Source: Frateuria aurantia DSM 6220 (GTDB lineage Bacteria > Pseudomonadota > Gammaproteobacteria > Xanthomonadales > Rhodanobacteraceae). Taken from it: a stretch of DNA of 64,000 nucleotides. Positions 8,286 to 17,566 of the stretch are shown here, piece by piece. The position numbers and the translations under genes are program-made. The stretch's first letter is position 1; each line of letters starts with the position of its first letter. Where the stretch lies: NCBI RefSeq assembly GCF_000242255.2, contig NC_017033.1, forward strand, positions 3,235,110-3,299,109. Reading direction: 5' to 3'. The notes under the pieces were generated by a model that was not told the DNA's origin, searched no databases, and was given only the letters and a program-made list of their open reading frames with translations.

Positions 8286-9602
8286 TCACCCCCCCAGAAA
8301 ATCAATCAGCCGCCGCAAACGCAACTTGATACCAGCACCGATCGAGTCATGCAGTTCCATCGGAAAGCCCGCCGGCAAGCAGGCAGCCAGATGATCCAGT
8401 GCCAGCTCCATTCGACCGGCCACAGACTCCATGGCCGATCTGATCACAATATCCGGCACGCCTGAACGTTTTGCCGTCTGTATAAAATGTCTGGGCATCA
8501 CCTCATGTATACGATAATGATTGCGCTCACCTACCGACATTGCCAGTTTGTATTGCTTTCTCTGCAGTTGCTGCCTATCCAGATAAGGCTGTGCGCTCAA
8601 CACATCGTATAACGGCGTCAGGGCATAGCCTCCTCCCGGCTTCAGGAACAGACTGAAGTTCTTGGCATGGCCATCGGTTGCACCGACAAGCCAGAAAACC
8701 AGTTGTGCCGAGAACAAGGTCAGGTGATCATTGGCCGGTGAATCACTGCCTTTCAGAAGGTTGGCCAGATCCACCAGAGATGGACCGCCTTCGGCCTGAT
8801 ATTTACGTGTCGGGGGTACCGACAAAGCCTGACAGCAGTCTTCTTGCGGCAGCCGGATCAGGCGACCCCGATGCCAGCGCCGGTCAAAGCGCTCAACCAC
8901 GAGGGCGGTGGTACCACCGAAGCTCATGATCTGGGCACGATTCACCGGCAAGCCCAGCTGTTCCAGCAACTGCAGACAGTAGAATTCGTTTTCGACGCTG
9001 TCGGAAAGATCGAGACCATTTCCAACGGGACCGATACGGGTCTTGAAAATATGCGTGGTCGGCGTCAAGCCATGCGGCTTCAACCAATGACCGTCGTACA
9101 GCAGCAAAGCCGTTTTTTCCTGTGCGCCAGCCACGGAAATACGAAAGTCCTCATCACGAGACAAACCCAGCGGCGCTTGTTTCAATGATTTCAGCAGCCG
9201 CTCGATCGCCAACTCATCCAGCCGCTCTCCCGAAATGTGTTCCGTGACAACCGGCAGCTCGGCGCCATCACTGACAAACTGCAGGCTGCCGACACAGTCA
9301 TGGCCGATTTTCGACAGCAAACTGTAAGCATCAACGCCCTCTGCACCGACCTTGTCCGCCACCATCCGGCGCAAATTCGCCGAGTCGGGAAGCAAATTGT
9401 CAAAAACGGCACTGACGACCGCACCCCGGTAAGGCGCTTCCTGCAAGGGCAGTGACAAGGACACCGGGAAATTGCGCTCACGTTGCAACCAACTGGCGTC
9501 ATATTCAAAACTGATCGCCCCGCTGGACTCCTTCAGCAATACCCCTACCGAACGAGCATTCTGATAGACCCTCAAGGGAGCGTGACGACGAGGACGAGCC
9601 AT
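8286..9602 (-). CDS. hipA: HipA-family serine/threonine kinase toxin
   Basis: Type II toxin of the HipA kinase family; the E. coli member phosphorylates glutamyl-tRNA synthetase and causes growth arrest and persistence. The N-terminal couple-HipA domain occupies about residues 10-110 (VFDNLLPDSANLRR). The kinase core has the conserved AGAQEK (159-163 region), hinge ERFDR (237-241), catalytic loop GATDGHAKN with Asp310 and Asn315, and the metal-binding YD at 332-333. All active-site residues look intact at the usual 438-residue length. The ATG overlaps the hipB stop by one base (TGATG), implying translational coupling. Its base composition is visibly lower in GC than dgt or glmS on either side, suggesting acquisition by transfer. 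Confidence 0.93.
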   Translation of the reverse strand: MARPRRHAPLRVYQNARSVGVLLKESSGAISFEYDASWLQRERNFPVSLSLPLQEAPYRGAVVSAVFDNLLPDSANLRRMVADKVGAEGVDAYSLLSKIGHDCVGSLQFVSDGAELPVVTEHISGERLDELAIERLLKSLKQAPLGLSRDEDFRISVAGAQEKTALLLYDGHWLKPHGLTPTTHIFKTRIGPVGNGLDLSDSVENEFYCLQLLEQLGLPVNRAQIMSFGGTTALVVERFDRRWHRGRLIRLPQEDCCQALSVPPTRKYQAEGGPSLVDLANLLKGSDSPANDHLTLFSAQLVFWLVGATDGHAKNFSLFLKPGGGYALTPLYDVLSAQPYLDRQQLQRKQYKLAMSVGERNHYRIHEVMPRHFIQTAKRSGVPDIVIRSAMESVAGRMELALDHLAACLPAGFPMELHDSIGAGIKLRLRRLIDFLGG

Positions 9603-9850
9603 CAGCCGATCAGATCCTCAATATCGTAGTCATGGCTGCGTGTCTCGACCTGCAGCTGCAGATCCAGTGCGGCGAGCAGATCCAGCAGCGTATCGAGCCG
9701 CACCGCGGCATGGCCGTTCTCGATCAAGGACACGGTTTCCTGGCGCAGGCCGGCCTTGCTGGCAAGTACCGTCTGGCTCCAGTGCAACTGTTTGCGGCGG
9801 CGCCGGATCAAGGTCCCCATTTGCAGCGGGGTTCGAGCGAGGCTGGGCAC
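9602..9850 (-). CDS. hipB: HipB-family antitoxin (XRE helix-turn-helix)
   Basis: Small DNA-binding antitoxin of 82 residues that would neutralise HipA and repress the operon. The XRE helix-turn-helix spans about residues 12-66 (MGTLIRRRRKQLHWSQ through LIENGHAAVRLDTLLDLLAAL). The C-terminal tail (RSHDYDIEDLIG) is acidic. The start is taken as GTG at 9850, preceded by AGGA eight bases upstream; an internal ATG at residue 11 would cut into the first helix. A long inverted repeat about 75 bp upstream is the likely autoregulatory operator. Confidence 0.9.
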   Translation of the reverse strand: MPSLARTPLQMGTLIRRRRKQLHWSQTVLASKAGLRQETVSLIENGHAAVRLDTLLDLLAALDLQLQVETRSHDYDIEDLIG

Positions 9851-9923
9851 GGCATCAATCCTGTAGCGTCAGCTGCTGATCATAGCTCAAGTTATCGGCA
9901 TTGACTAATATTTATATTTTATT

Positions 9924-9960
9924 ACCCACATCCTATAAATCTATTTTATAGGATATGGGT
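9924..9960. promoter_or_regulatory. Long inverted repeat, probable hipBA operator
   Basis: Two 16-bp arms (9924-9939 and 9945-9960) match at 15 of 16 positions across a 5-bp spacer. Each arm contains ATCC/GGAT, as do known HipB half sites, but the spacing differs from the E. coli TATCC-N8-GGATA operator. The surrounding 100 bp is strongly AT-rich and contains several TATA-like hexamers, so the repeat probably overlaps the hip promoter. A second short repeat CATAT-N7-ATATG follows at 9961-9977. Confidence 0.6.
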
Positions 9961-10028
9961 CATATTAATTGTATATGTGCCAAGTCGCATATGATCCAGT
10001 CACAAGCCACTGGCCTTCAAGCCGGAGC

Positions 10029-10061
10029 GGCCTGCGGCACAGCTCCGTCACGTCGCAGGCC
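10029..10061 (-). terminator. Possible glmS terminator hairpin
   Basis: GGCCTGCG and CGCAGGCC form a perfect 8-bp stem with a 17-base loop, starting 17 bp after the glmS stop. The long loop and lack of a T run make it a weak call. Confidence 0.35.
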
Positions 10062-10077
10062 AAGTCAGTGACAAGCC

Positions 10078-11907
10078 TTATTCCACCGTCACCGACTTGG
10101 CCAGATTGCGGGGCTGATCGACATCGGTGCCGCGCAGCACGGCCACATGGTAGGCCAGCAGCTGCAGGGGCACGGTGAATACCGCCGGGGCGATAAAGTC
10201 GCCGCCGCCATCGATCTGCACGGTCAGGTTGCGCGCCGACTGGACGTCCATATTGACGGTGCGATCGGCAAACACGATCAGCTCGCCGCCGCGGGCCCGC
10301 ACTTCCTGCAGGTTGGACTTCAGCTTGTCCAGCAATACCCCGCCGGGCGCCACCGCGATCACCGGCATATGCTCGTCGACCAGGGCCAGCGGACCATGCT
10401 TCAGCTCGCCCGCCGGATAGGCCTCGGCATGGATATAGGAGACTTCCTTGAGCTTCAGCGAGCCTTCCAGCGCCACCGGGTACTGTTCGCCGCGGCCCAG
10501 GAACAAGGCATGCTGACGATGCATGATGTGCTCGGCGATGGCCTGGATCTGCGGCTCGGCCTTCAGGCTATCCTCGATCGCCCGCGGCAGATGCTGCAAC
10601 TGGGCGCACAGACCCAGATAGACGTCCTGGTCCATGCCGCGCAGCCGGGCCAGCTCCAGGCTCAGCAAGGCCAGCGCGGCCAGCTGGGTGGTGAAGGCCT
10701 TGGTGGAAGCCACCCCGATTTCCGGGCCGGCCCGCGTCATCAGCTTCAGGTCGGCCTCACGCACCAGGGATGATTCGGCTACATTGCAGATCACCATGGT
10801 ACCGAGATAGCCACGACGCCGGGAGTCGCGCATGGCCGCCAGGGTATCGGCGGTTTCACCGGACTGCGAAATGGCCAGCAGCAAGGTGTTTTCCGGCACG
10901 ACCACGTCGCGATAGCGGAATTCACTGGCCACTTCGACACTGACCGCGATGCCGGCATGGGTTTCCAGCCAGTAGCGGGCGACCAGTCCGGCGTGATAGC
11001 TGGTGCCGCAGGCCACGATATGGATCTGCCGGACCTGGCCCAGCAGGGCCTCGCTGTCGATGCCGAAAATATTGGGCAGCACGCCCTTGGGCCCCAGCCG
11101 CGATTCCAGGGTATCGGCCACCGCCTTGGGCTGCTCGAAGATCTCCTTCTGCATGTAGTGGCGGTATTCGCCACGCTCGACGGCATCGCTGGACAGTTCG
11201 CTTTCGTGCAGGGCCCGCTGGACCTCGACGCCCTGCAGGTCCCAGATCTGGACTTTGTCCCGACTGATCTCGACCACGTCGCCCTCTTCCAGATACATCA
11301 TCTGGCGGGTGAACTTGATCAGAGCCTGGGCATCGGACCCCAGGAAATGCTCGCCAATGCCGATGCCGACCAGCAAGGGCGCACCATAACGGGCGCCGAC
11401 CACATGGCCGGGTTCGTCCTCGCTGATCACCGCAATGGCGTAAGCACCATCCAGCTGCTTGACGGTGGCCATCACCGCCTCGCGCAGCCGGCGCCCCTGA
11501 TCCACCTGCTCGCCGATCAGGGCGGCGACGACCTCGGTGTCGGTCTCGGAGTGGAATTGGTGGCCACGGGCGATCAAGGCCTCACGCAGTTCGGCATAGT
11601 TCTCGATGATGCCGTTGTGCACGATCGCGACCTTGCCGGCGATATGCGGGTGGGCATTGGCCTCGCTGGGCACGCCGTGGGTGGCCCAGCGGGTATGCGC
11701 GATGCCGGTGCCGCCCGGCAACGGACGGGCCAGATACAAGGCTTCCATCTCGCGGACCTTGCCTTTGGCCCGGACCCGTTCGATGCGGCCGGCCTCCAGC
11801 ACCGCCAGACCGGATGAATCATAACCACGGTATTCCAGCGACTTCAGGCCGGCGATCAACAGCGGAGCGACATCACGCTGGGCCGCGGCGGCAACGATTC
11901 CACACAT
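10078..11907 (-). CDS. glmS: Glutamine-fructose-6-phosphate aminotransferase
   Basis: Makes glucosamine-6-phosphate from fructose-6-phosphate and glutamine, the first step to UDP-GlcNAc for peptidoglycan and LPS. The 609 residues begin MCGIVAA with Cys2 as the glutaminase nucleophile after Met removal. RGYDSSG, THGVPSEANAHPH and HNGIIENY mark the glutaminase domain (1-240). Two SIS sugar-isomerase domains follow (about 285-600), with CGTSYHAG, SQSGETADT and STKAFTTQ, and the protein ends in NLAKSVTVE. The start has GAGGA eight bases upstream. The gene is downstream of the cystathionine synthase gene on the same strand, 90 bp apart. The usual partner glmU is not next to it. Confidence 0.98.
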   Translation of the reverse strand: MCGIVAAAAQRDVAPLLIAGLKSLEYRGYDSSGLAVLEAGRIERVRAKGKVREMEALYLARPLPGGTGIAHTRWATHGVPSEANAHPHIAGKVAIVHNGIIENYAELREALIARGHQFHSETDTEVVAALIGEQVDQGRRLREAVMATVKQLDGAYAIAVISEDEPGHVVGARYGAPLLVGIGIGEHFLGSDAQALIKFTRQMMYLEEGDVVEISRDKVQIWDLQGVEVQRALHESELSSDAVERGEYRHYMQKEIFEQPKAVADTLESRLGPKGVLPNIFGIDSEALLGQVRQIHIVACGTSYHAGLVARYWLETHAGIAVSVEVASEFRYRDVVVPENTLLLAISQSGETADTLAAMRDSRRRGYLGTMVICNVAESSLVREADLKLMTRAGPEIGVASTKAFTTQLAALALLSLELARLRGMDQDVYLGLCAQLQHLPRAIEDSLKAEPQIQAIAEHIMHRQHALFLGRGEQYPVALEGSLKLKEVSYIHAEAYPAGELKHGPLALVDEHMPVIAVAPGGVLLDKLKSNLQEVRARGGELIVFADRTVNMDVQSARNLTVQIDGGGDFIAPAVFTVPLQLLAYHVAVLRGTDVDQPRNLAKSVTVE

Positions 11908-11997
11908 CAGGATTTCCTCAACTTCGACAAGGCCGAACAGGTCCGAATACCTATCGGGCCTAACTGCAATTTAACGCTTTGACTGCGCGACCGCCGA

Positions 11998-13368
11998 TCA
12001 GTTCACTTTGCGGCGCAGATAATTCAGCAGATCGATCCGGGTGATCAGGCCCAGGAAACGCTCGCCATCGACCACGATGGCGACATGGCCCTTCTCGAAC
12101 ACCGGCAGCAGATCCTCGATCGGCGCACGGACATCAAGCTTGTCGATATGCCGGACCATGGCGATCTCGACCGTGTCGCGGAACCGGCTTTCATCGGCAT
12201 GGACATGCATCAGCACATCGGATTCGTCCAGAATGCCGACGATCTGGTCGCCGTCCATCACCGGCAGCTGCGAGACGTCATACAGCTTCATGCGGTTGTA
12301 GGCCGTCATCAGCCGTTCCTGCGGACCGATGACCACGGTGTCGCGGCGCTGATACGGACGCATCAGCAGATCGCGCAGATCGCCATGCTGTTCGCGCTCG
12401 ATAAAACCGTTGTCCAGCATCCAGTAGTCGTTGTACATCTTCGACAGATACTTGTTGCCGGTGTCGCAGACCAGGGTCACCACCCGCTTGGGCTCGGTCT
12501 GTTCACGGCAATATTTCAGCGCCGCCGCCAGCAAGGTACCGGTGGAAGACCCGCCGAGGATGCCTTCGGCAGCCAGCAGCTCGCGGGCAGCAAGAAAGCT
12601 CTCGCGGTCCGAAATGGCATAGGCCTTGCGTACGCTGGAAAAATCGCTGATCGAGGGCAGGAAATCCTCGCCGATGCCTTCCACCATCCAGCTGCCGGAC
12701 TTGGTCGAAAGCACGCCTTCATTGATGTACTGGGCCAGGATCGAGCCGACCGGGTCGGCCAGCACGATTTCGGTCTGCGGCGAAACCTCGGCAAAATAAC
12801 GCGACAGCCCGGTCATGGTGCCTGACGAGCCGCAGCCGACCACGATGGCGTCGACCTTGCCTTCCAGTTGCTGGAAGATCTCGGGGCCGGTGGTGGCAAT
12901 ATGGGCCTGCGGGTTGTCGGGGTTGCCGAACTGGTTGATGAAATAGGCGCCCGGGGTCTCGCGGGCGATCCGCTCGGCCATGTCCTGGTAATACTCGGGA
13001 TGTCCTTTGGCCACGTCCGAGCGGGTCAGAATGACTTCGGCGCCCATGGCCTTGAGATTGAAGATCTTCTCGCGGCTCATCTTGTCCGGCACCACCAGGA
13101 TCAGGTGATAGCCTTTCTGCTGCGCGACCAGGGCCAGACCCAGGCCGGTATTGCCGGCCGTGCCTTCGACCAGGGTCGCGCCTGGGGCCAGCTTGCCGGC
13201 CTGCTCGGCTGCCTCGATCATGGCCAGACCGATGCGGTCCTTGATCGAGCCGCCGGGATTGGCGCTTTCCAGTTTCAGGAACAGCTCGCAGGGACCCGTG
13301 TCCAGACGCTGGCTGCGCACCATCGGGGTCGAGCCGATCAACTCGAGAACATTCCGGTATAGCTTCAT
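11998..13368 (-). CDS. cbs: Cystathionine beta-synthase with C-terminal CBS pair
   Basis: PLP enzyme of the cysteine synthase fold. The catalytic domain (1 to about 325) has the PLP lysine Lys43 in NPGGSIKDR, the phosphate-cradle GSSGT and GGSSTGT. Two CBS domains follow (about 336-456). There is no N-terminal haem-binding extension. This arrangement is that of bacterial cystathionine beta-synthases, which condense serine with homocysteine; a cysteine synthase role cannot be excluded from sequence. The start at 13368 (MKLYRNVLEL) aligns with the beginning of the fold; longer in-frame starts add non-homologous residues. No gamma-lyase or methionine-cycle gene lies in the window. Confidence 0.88.
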   Translation of the reverse strand: MKLYRNVLELIGSTPMVRSQRLDTGPCELFLKLESANPGGSIKDRIGLAMIEAAEQAGKLAPGATLVEGTAGNTGLGLALVAQQKGYHLILVVPDKMSREKIFNLKAMGAEVILTRSDVAKGHPEYYQDMAERIARETPGAYFINQFGNPDNPQAHIATTGPEIFQQLEGKVDAIVVGCGSSGTMTGLSRYFAEVSPQTEIVLADPVGSILAQYINEGVLSTKSGSWMVEGIGEDFLPSISDFSSVRKAYAISDRESFLAARELLAAEGILGGSSTGTLLAAALKYCREQTEPKRVVTLVCDTGNKYLSKMYNDYWMLDNGFIEREQHGDLRDLLMRPYQRRDTVVIGPQERLMTAYNRMKLYDVSQLPVMDGDQIVGILDESDVLMHVHADESRFRDTVEIAMVRHIDKLDVRAPIEDLLPVFEKGHVAIVVDGERFLGLITRIDLLNYLRRKVN

Positions 13369-13538
13369 CACGACATCCTGTGCAGAGGTCGCCGCGGGGT
13401 ATGTCCCGGCCGGCGGTTGCACAGGATGATAACGGATGGGCCGCATTCACCGGAAACCCGGCCCGAGGCGAGGGCCATCGGCCAGCGCTTGATCACGCAA
13501 GCGGAAGCCTCCGGCGGCAAAGCCGCACAGGCAGGGGC

Positions 13539-13763
13539 TCAGCCCGCGGAGCGATGCCGATCCCAAAGCATCTGAAGCCTCTGTTTCAGAAGCAGTTTTT
13601 CCCGCTTCAGGCCCGCACGGGCCGTGGCATCCAGCGGCAGCACGCCGATGTCCGCCTCGTGCAACTGACGGTCCAGCCGGCGATGTCGATGGTACAGACG
13701 CCGGAATTCAGCATCGGCGTCGAGCAGGGCCTGCACTCCGGCCGCGGACTCGTTTTCGAACAT
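13539..13763 (-). CDS. Small DUF465/YdcH-family protein
   Basis: 74-residue protein predicted to be almost entirely a helical hairpin: an FRRLYHRHRRLDRQLHEAD segment, a short turn (IGVLPLDA), then LKREKLLLKQRLQMLWDRHR. This is the typical pattern and length of the DUF465 (YdcH) family, whose function is unknown. The start ATG at 13763 has GAGG six to seven bases upstream. The reading frame stays open upstream, but the added residues do not look like the family. Confidence 0.78.
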   Translation of the reverse strand: MFENESAAGVQALLDADAEFRRLYHRHRRLDRQLHEADIGVLPLDATARAGLKREKLLLKQRLQMLWDRHRSAG

Positions 13764-13899
13764 GGTTCGACCTCGCTGGCCCTGGGGCCGTCGCATCCGT
13801 CCACCTGTGTACCGGTCAGCTGCCCCGGTGACTCGTGATCCAGCCCCGAGGGCGAACCGTCCGCATCGAAACAGCAGACGGTCGCTCCCTACCGGGCCC

Positions 13900-14535
13900 T
13901 CAAGGCTTGCCGCCTGCCTGGGATCCACTCTTGCCCGTGGTGGCGGCAGGCTGCTGCTGCATCTGCTTGCGCATCAACCGGGCGGCTGCCGCGGCCAGCG
14001 CGGCTTCACGCTTGGCCGCATTGGCCATGCGGCCCTGGGCTGCCGCGAGTTTGCGGGCCTGCTCGGCCTGGGCCAGAGCCTGCGCCGTGGCGGCAGCCCC
14101 CTCGGCCTGACTGCGCTGGGCATCTTCCTGAGCCAGCTGATATTGCAGCCGCTGGCGCTCCAGTTCACGACGCGCCTGCTCGGCATCGGCGCGCAAGCCC
14201 TCCAGCTGGATCTGGTCATGCTCGCGATCAAGGCTGTAGACCTTGGTCTGGGCCAGCTGCAGCTGGGCGGCGGCCTTGGCCACATCCACCCGCCGCTCGG
14301 CCAGATACAGGGCATAGGCCCGATGATCGGAATCGGCCTGCGACAACTGGGTCACTGCACTGCGGGCGATCGACTGCTCGGCCAAGGCCCGACCGCCGAG
14401 CTGGGGATCGTTCGCCAGCTGGTCCAGGCTGCTGTTGAGTCGGGCCACGTCCAGATCATCCTGCTTGGCATGGACCACGCCGCCGGCCAGCGCCAGACTG
14501 AGCATGGACAGACGAACCATCCACGAACGCTTCAT
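13900..14535 (-). CDS. DUF4398-type periplasmic coiled-coil protein
   Basis: 211-residue protein with a signal peptide ([19 protein letters not shown], cleavage near VHA-KQ), a helical repeat region and an Ala/Gln/Arg-rich coiled coil from about residue 90 to 195. The tail is QPAATTGKSGSQAGGKP. It resembles the N-terminal part of the DUF4398/OmpA-type envelope proteins of Xanthomonadales, but no OmpA peptidoglycan-binding domain follows and none is visible in the 136 bp after the stop. Its ATG overlaps the stop of the upstream lipoprotein gene by four bases (ATGA), so the pair is translationally coupled. No specific role is known. Confidence 0.7.
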   Translation of the reverse strand: MKRSWMVRLSMLSLALAGGVVHAKQDDLDVARLNSSLDQLANDPQLGGRALAEQSIARSAVTQLSQADSDHRAYALYLAERRVDVAKAAAQLQLAQTKVYSLDREHDQIQLEGLRADAEQARRELERQRLQYQLAQEDAQRSQAEGAAATAQALAQAEQARKLAAAQGRMANAAKREAALAAAAARLMRKQMQQQPAATTGKSGSQAGGKP

Positions 14536-15080
14536 CGCGGACCTCCCGGATTCTGGCTGGCATCAACCGAGCCGGCAGGTGCCGGTCCCAGCATGGATTC
14601 TGGTGGGGCAGGCATATCGCCCTCCAGCGTAGTGCCTGCATCGGTTGCCGGTGCCGCTGGCGCGGCCGTGGCCGCCGACTCGGCCTGCTCGATCTGTTGG
14701 CGCAGACTTTCGTTGGCCTCCGTCTTGGCCTGGATCTGGGCGCGCACGGCGGCAAGCTGCGACTTCACCCGCGCCAGATCCGCATCGGCACGCGCCTCGT
14801 CGGCGTAACGGCCGGCCTGCTCGTACTTGTGATCGCGCATCGCATCCAGCGCCTGCTGGAATCGATCACGGGCAAAGCCCAGACCGACCGGATCATAATC
14901 CTGGGCCTGCGCCGACTGGGCGGACTGGATCGCCATCTGTGCCTGGTTCATCAGCCCATCCGGAGGTGGCAGGCTGGCGCATCCGCTGAGACCGGCCAAG
15001 ACCAGCGCCGACATGATCGCGGCAAGCCGTGGCGTCATTCGGCCGGGTGGCCGCGACAAGGGAAAACCGAACTTAATCAC
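14532..15080 (-). CDS. DUF4398-domain lipoprotein
   Basis: Predicted outer-membrane or periplasmic lipoprotein with lipobox LAGLSGC (cysteine at residue 34 from the GTG start). After it come [35 protein letters not shown]-type helical repeats typical of DUF4398, a coiled coil to about residue 135, and an Ala/Pro-rich tail. The start is uncertain: GTG at 15080 has AGGA six bases upstream; ATG at 15038 would give a more compact 20-residue lipoprotein signal but has no clear ribosome site. It is first in a two-gene operon with the coiled-coil protein and diverges from pgk. Confidence 0.72.
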   Translation of the reverse strand: MIKFGFPLSRPPGRMTPRLAAIMSALVLAGLSGCASLPPPDGLMNQAQMAIQSAQSAQAQDYDPVGLGFARDRFQQALDAMRDHKYEQAGRYADEARADADLARVKSQLAAVRAQIQAKTEANESLRQQIEQAESAATAAPAAPATDAGTTLEGDMPAPPESMLGPAPAGSVDASQNPGGPR

Positions 15081-15249
15081 TCCAGATCCTCACGGCGGTG
15101 TCCGCTTATTTTGGCCAGCCCACGGCCATGATTGCAATGTGCACGTGCCTGCCATCCGGCCGTTTACAGTGCGGGCGGGGCCGCCGACAATAGTCCGGCC
15201 GTCTTTCAGGGGTCTTCCCCTCACCTTCCATCCCAACCGGAGCAAGGCC

Positions 15250-16428
15250 GTGACCGTTTCCCGCATGAGTGATCTGGATCTGCGCGACCAGCGCGTATTG
15301 ATCCGCGAAGATCTCAACGTTCCCATCGAGCACGGCCGGATCACCTCGACCCAACGTCTCAAGGCCGCCTTGCCCACCTTGCGGGCCGCGCGCGACGCCG
15401 GTGCCCGCGTGCTGGTGATTTCGCATCTGGGCCGGCCCAGGGAAGGTGAATTCGATCCCGCCGCCTCGCTGCAGCCCGTGGCCGAATGGCTGGGACAGAC
15501 CCTGGGCAGCCCGGTGCGACTGGTCCGGGATTATCTGGATGGCGTCGAGGTCGCCCCCGGCGAAGTGGTCGTGCTGGAAAACTGCCGCATGAATCCCGGC
15601 GAAGCCAAGGATGACCCGGCCCTCGCCAAGCGTTATGCCGCCTTGTGCGATATTTTCGTCATGGATGCCTTCGGCACCGCCCACCGCGCCCAAGCCTCCA
15701 CTCATGGCGTGATCCAATATGCCCCGCGGGCCGTGGCCGGCCCCCTGCTGGCCGCCGAACTGGATGCACTGGGCCGTGCCCTGAAGCAACCGGCCCATCC
15801 GCTGCTGGCCATCGTTGCCGGCTCCAAGGTATCGACCAAGCTGGCCCTGCTGGAAAGCCTGGTCGGCAAGGTCGACCAGCTGATCGTCGGCGGCGGCATC
15901 GCCAATACCTTTATTGCCGCCGCCGGCCATGGCATCGGGCGTTCGCTGTACGAGGCCGATCTGCTGCCGGCCGCCCGCAAGGTCATCGCCGATGCCAAGG
16001 CCCGCGGTGCCGAGGTGCCGATCCCGGTCGATGTCGTGGTGGCCCGCGAGTTTTCGGCCACCGCCACGGCCACGGTACGGCCGGTGGACCAGGTCGGTGA
16101 CGATGAAATGATTCTGGACATCGGGCCGGCCACCGCCGCCCAGTATGCCGAGCTGATCGTCAAGGCCGGCACCGTGGTCTGGAATGGTCCGGTCGGCGTC
16201 TTCGAATTCGATGCCTTCAGCAAGGGCACCGAAGTGCTGGCCAAAGCCATCGCCGCCAGCAAGGCCTTCTCGATTGCCGGCGGAGGCGACACCCTGGCCG
16301 CAGTAGACAAGTACGGCGTGGAAGCCGGGATCTCGTATATCTCGACCGGCGGGGGGGCTTTCCTGGAGTTTCTGGAAGGTCGGACGCTGCCGGCCGTGGC
16401 GGCTCTGGAAGCCCGCTCGGCCGCTTGA
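15250..16428 (+). CDS. pgk: Phosphoglycerate kinase
   Basis: Glycolytic enzyme that transfers phosphate between 1,3-bisphosphoglycerate and ADP. Visible signatures are REDLNVP near residue 20, [27 protein letters not shown], the substrate region [35 protein letters not shown] and the nucleotide-binding GGGDTLAA. The length of 392 residues is normal. The GTG start at 15250 gives [11 protein letters not shown], which aligns with the E. coli start MSVIKMTDLDL, and GGAG lies ten bases upstream; ATG 15265 is the alternative. It converges on ispB across a strong shared hairpin. No other glycolysis gene is adjacent. Confidence 0.97.
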   Translation: MTVSRMSDLDLRDQRVLIREDLNVPIEHGRITSTQRLKAALPTLRAARDAGARVLVISHLGRPREGEFDPAASLQPVAEWLGQTLGSPVRLVRDYLDGVEVAPGEVVVLENCRMNPGEAKDDPALAKRYAALCDIFVMDAFGTAHRAQASTHGVIQYAPRAVAGPLLAAELDALGRALKQPAHPLLAIVAGSKVSTKLALLESLVGKVDQLIVGGGIANTFIAAAGHGIGRSLYEADLLPAARKVIADAKARGAEVPIPVDVVVAREFSATATATVRPVDQVGDDEMILDIGPATAAQYAELIVKAGTVVWNGPVGVFEFDAFSKGTEVLAKAIAASKAFSIAGGGDTLAAVDKYGVEAGISYISTGGGAFLEFLEGRTLPAVAALEARSAA

Positions 16429-16437
16429 TGACCGCTT

Positions 16438-16466
16438 CGCGTCCGCTCCAGATCGGGGCGGACGCG
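16438..16466. terminator. Bidirectional hairpin between pgk and ispB
   Basis: Perfect 9-bp arms CGCGTCCGC and GCGGACGCG with an 11-base loop, filling the 45-bp space between two convergent stops. No T tract occurs on either side. Confidence 0.65.
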
Positions 16467-16473
16467 CGGTGAC

Positions 16474-17472
16474 TCAGTAGCCGCGGGAAACGGCGTAGTC
16501 GGCCAGAGCCGCCAGCGCATCGCGCCACTCGGAGGGCGGCAGCTCGGCCAGCGCCTCATGGGCCTGCGCCGCGTACTTCAAGGCCACCGCGCGAGTGCGT
16601 TCCAGCGCACCCGAGTTCTGGATCGCGAGGATGATCTCGTCCAGCGAGGTCAGGCCGCCCTGTTCCACCGCGTGACGCAGGGTTTCCAGCAGCTCGGGGG
16701 CGGCGCCTTCCATCGCGTAGATCAGCGGCAGCGTGGGCTTGCCTTCGGCCAGATCATCGCCGATGTTCTTGCCCAGGGTGCTGGCATCGGACATGTAGTC
16801 CAGCAGATCATCGGCAATCTGGAAGGCATAGCCCAGGGCCATGCCATAGCGGCGCAGCGCCTGCACCTGGCTTTCCGGCATATCGCCCAGCACCGCGCCC
16901 AGCTCGCTCGCGGCCGCGAACAGCACGGCCGTCTTGCGCTCGATCACGGCAAGATACGCCGCCTCGGCCACGTCGGCATTGCCGATGTTCAGCAGCTGCA
17001 GCACCTCGCCTTCGGAGATGGTATTGGTGGTATCGGCCAGGATCCGCATGATCCGCGGCGAATCCAGTTCCACCATCATCTGGAACGAACGCGAATACAG
17101 GAAATCACCGACCAGGATGCTGGCCGCATTGCCCCACAGGGCGTTGGCCGTCTTGCGGCCGCGGCGCAGATCCGATTCGTCGACCACGTCGTCATGCAAC
17201 AGGGTCGAGGTGTGGATGAACTCGATCACCGCCGCCAGCTTGATGTGATCCTCGCCCACATAGCCCGCCGTATGCGCGGCCAGGATATGCAGCATCGGGC
17301 GCAGGCGCTTGCCTCCGCTGGCGATGATGTGATCGGCGATCTGGTTGATCAGGACGACATTGGATGACAGGCGGTCCCGGATCAGCTGGTCGACCCTGCG
17401 CATGTCGGGCGCCGCCAGCTCGCGCAAAGCGTCAAAATCAAGGGATCGATCATGTGCAACAGTGGCGGTCAT
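16474..17472 (-). CDS. ispB: Octaprenyl diphosphate synthase family (polyprenyl synthetase)
   Basis: Trans-prenyltransferase that elongates farnesyl diphosphate with isopentenyl diphosphate to make the ubiquinone side chain. The 332 residues contain GGKRLRP (53-59), the first aspartate-rich motif DDVVDES (94-100) and the second DDLLDYMSD near residue 217. The first motif lacks the short-chain insertion, and small residues upstream fit a long-chain product. Assignment as IspB rather than another polyprenyl synthase rests on overall match and length. It is divergent from the MFS gene; the start at 17472 gives MTATVAHDRS. Confidence 0.92.
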   Translation of the reverse strand: MTATVAHDRSLDFDALRELAAPDMRRVDQLIRDRLSSNVVLINQIADHIIASGGKRLRPMLHILAAHTAGYVGEDHIKLAAVIEFIHTSTLLHDDVVDESDLRRGRKTANALWGNAASILVGDFLYSRSFQMMVELDSPRIMRILADTTNTISEGEVLQLLNIGNADVAEAAYLAVIERKTAVLFAAASELGAVLGDMPESQVQALRRYGMALGYAFQIADDLLDYMSDASTLGKNIGDDLAEGKPTLPLIYAMEGAAPELLETLRHAVEQGGLTSLDEIILAIQNSGALERTRAVALKYAAQAHEALAELPPSEWRDALAALADYAVSRGY

Positions 17473-17566
17473 GGCGTAATCAGTGACGAGGTATCGATGG
17501 ATTATAGAGGGTGCGCGCGAGAAACGCCGCGTCAGAGGGATGCAACAGCAAACAGGCCTGTGAATC

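Noticed and set aside
10078-11997. glmS ribozyme or riboswitch upstream of glmS
   Set aside because: Only 90 bp upstream with no matching structure; glmS ribozymes belong mainly to Gram-positive bacteria.
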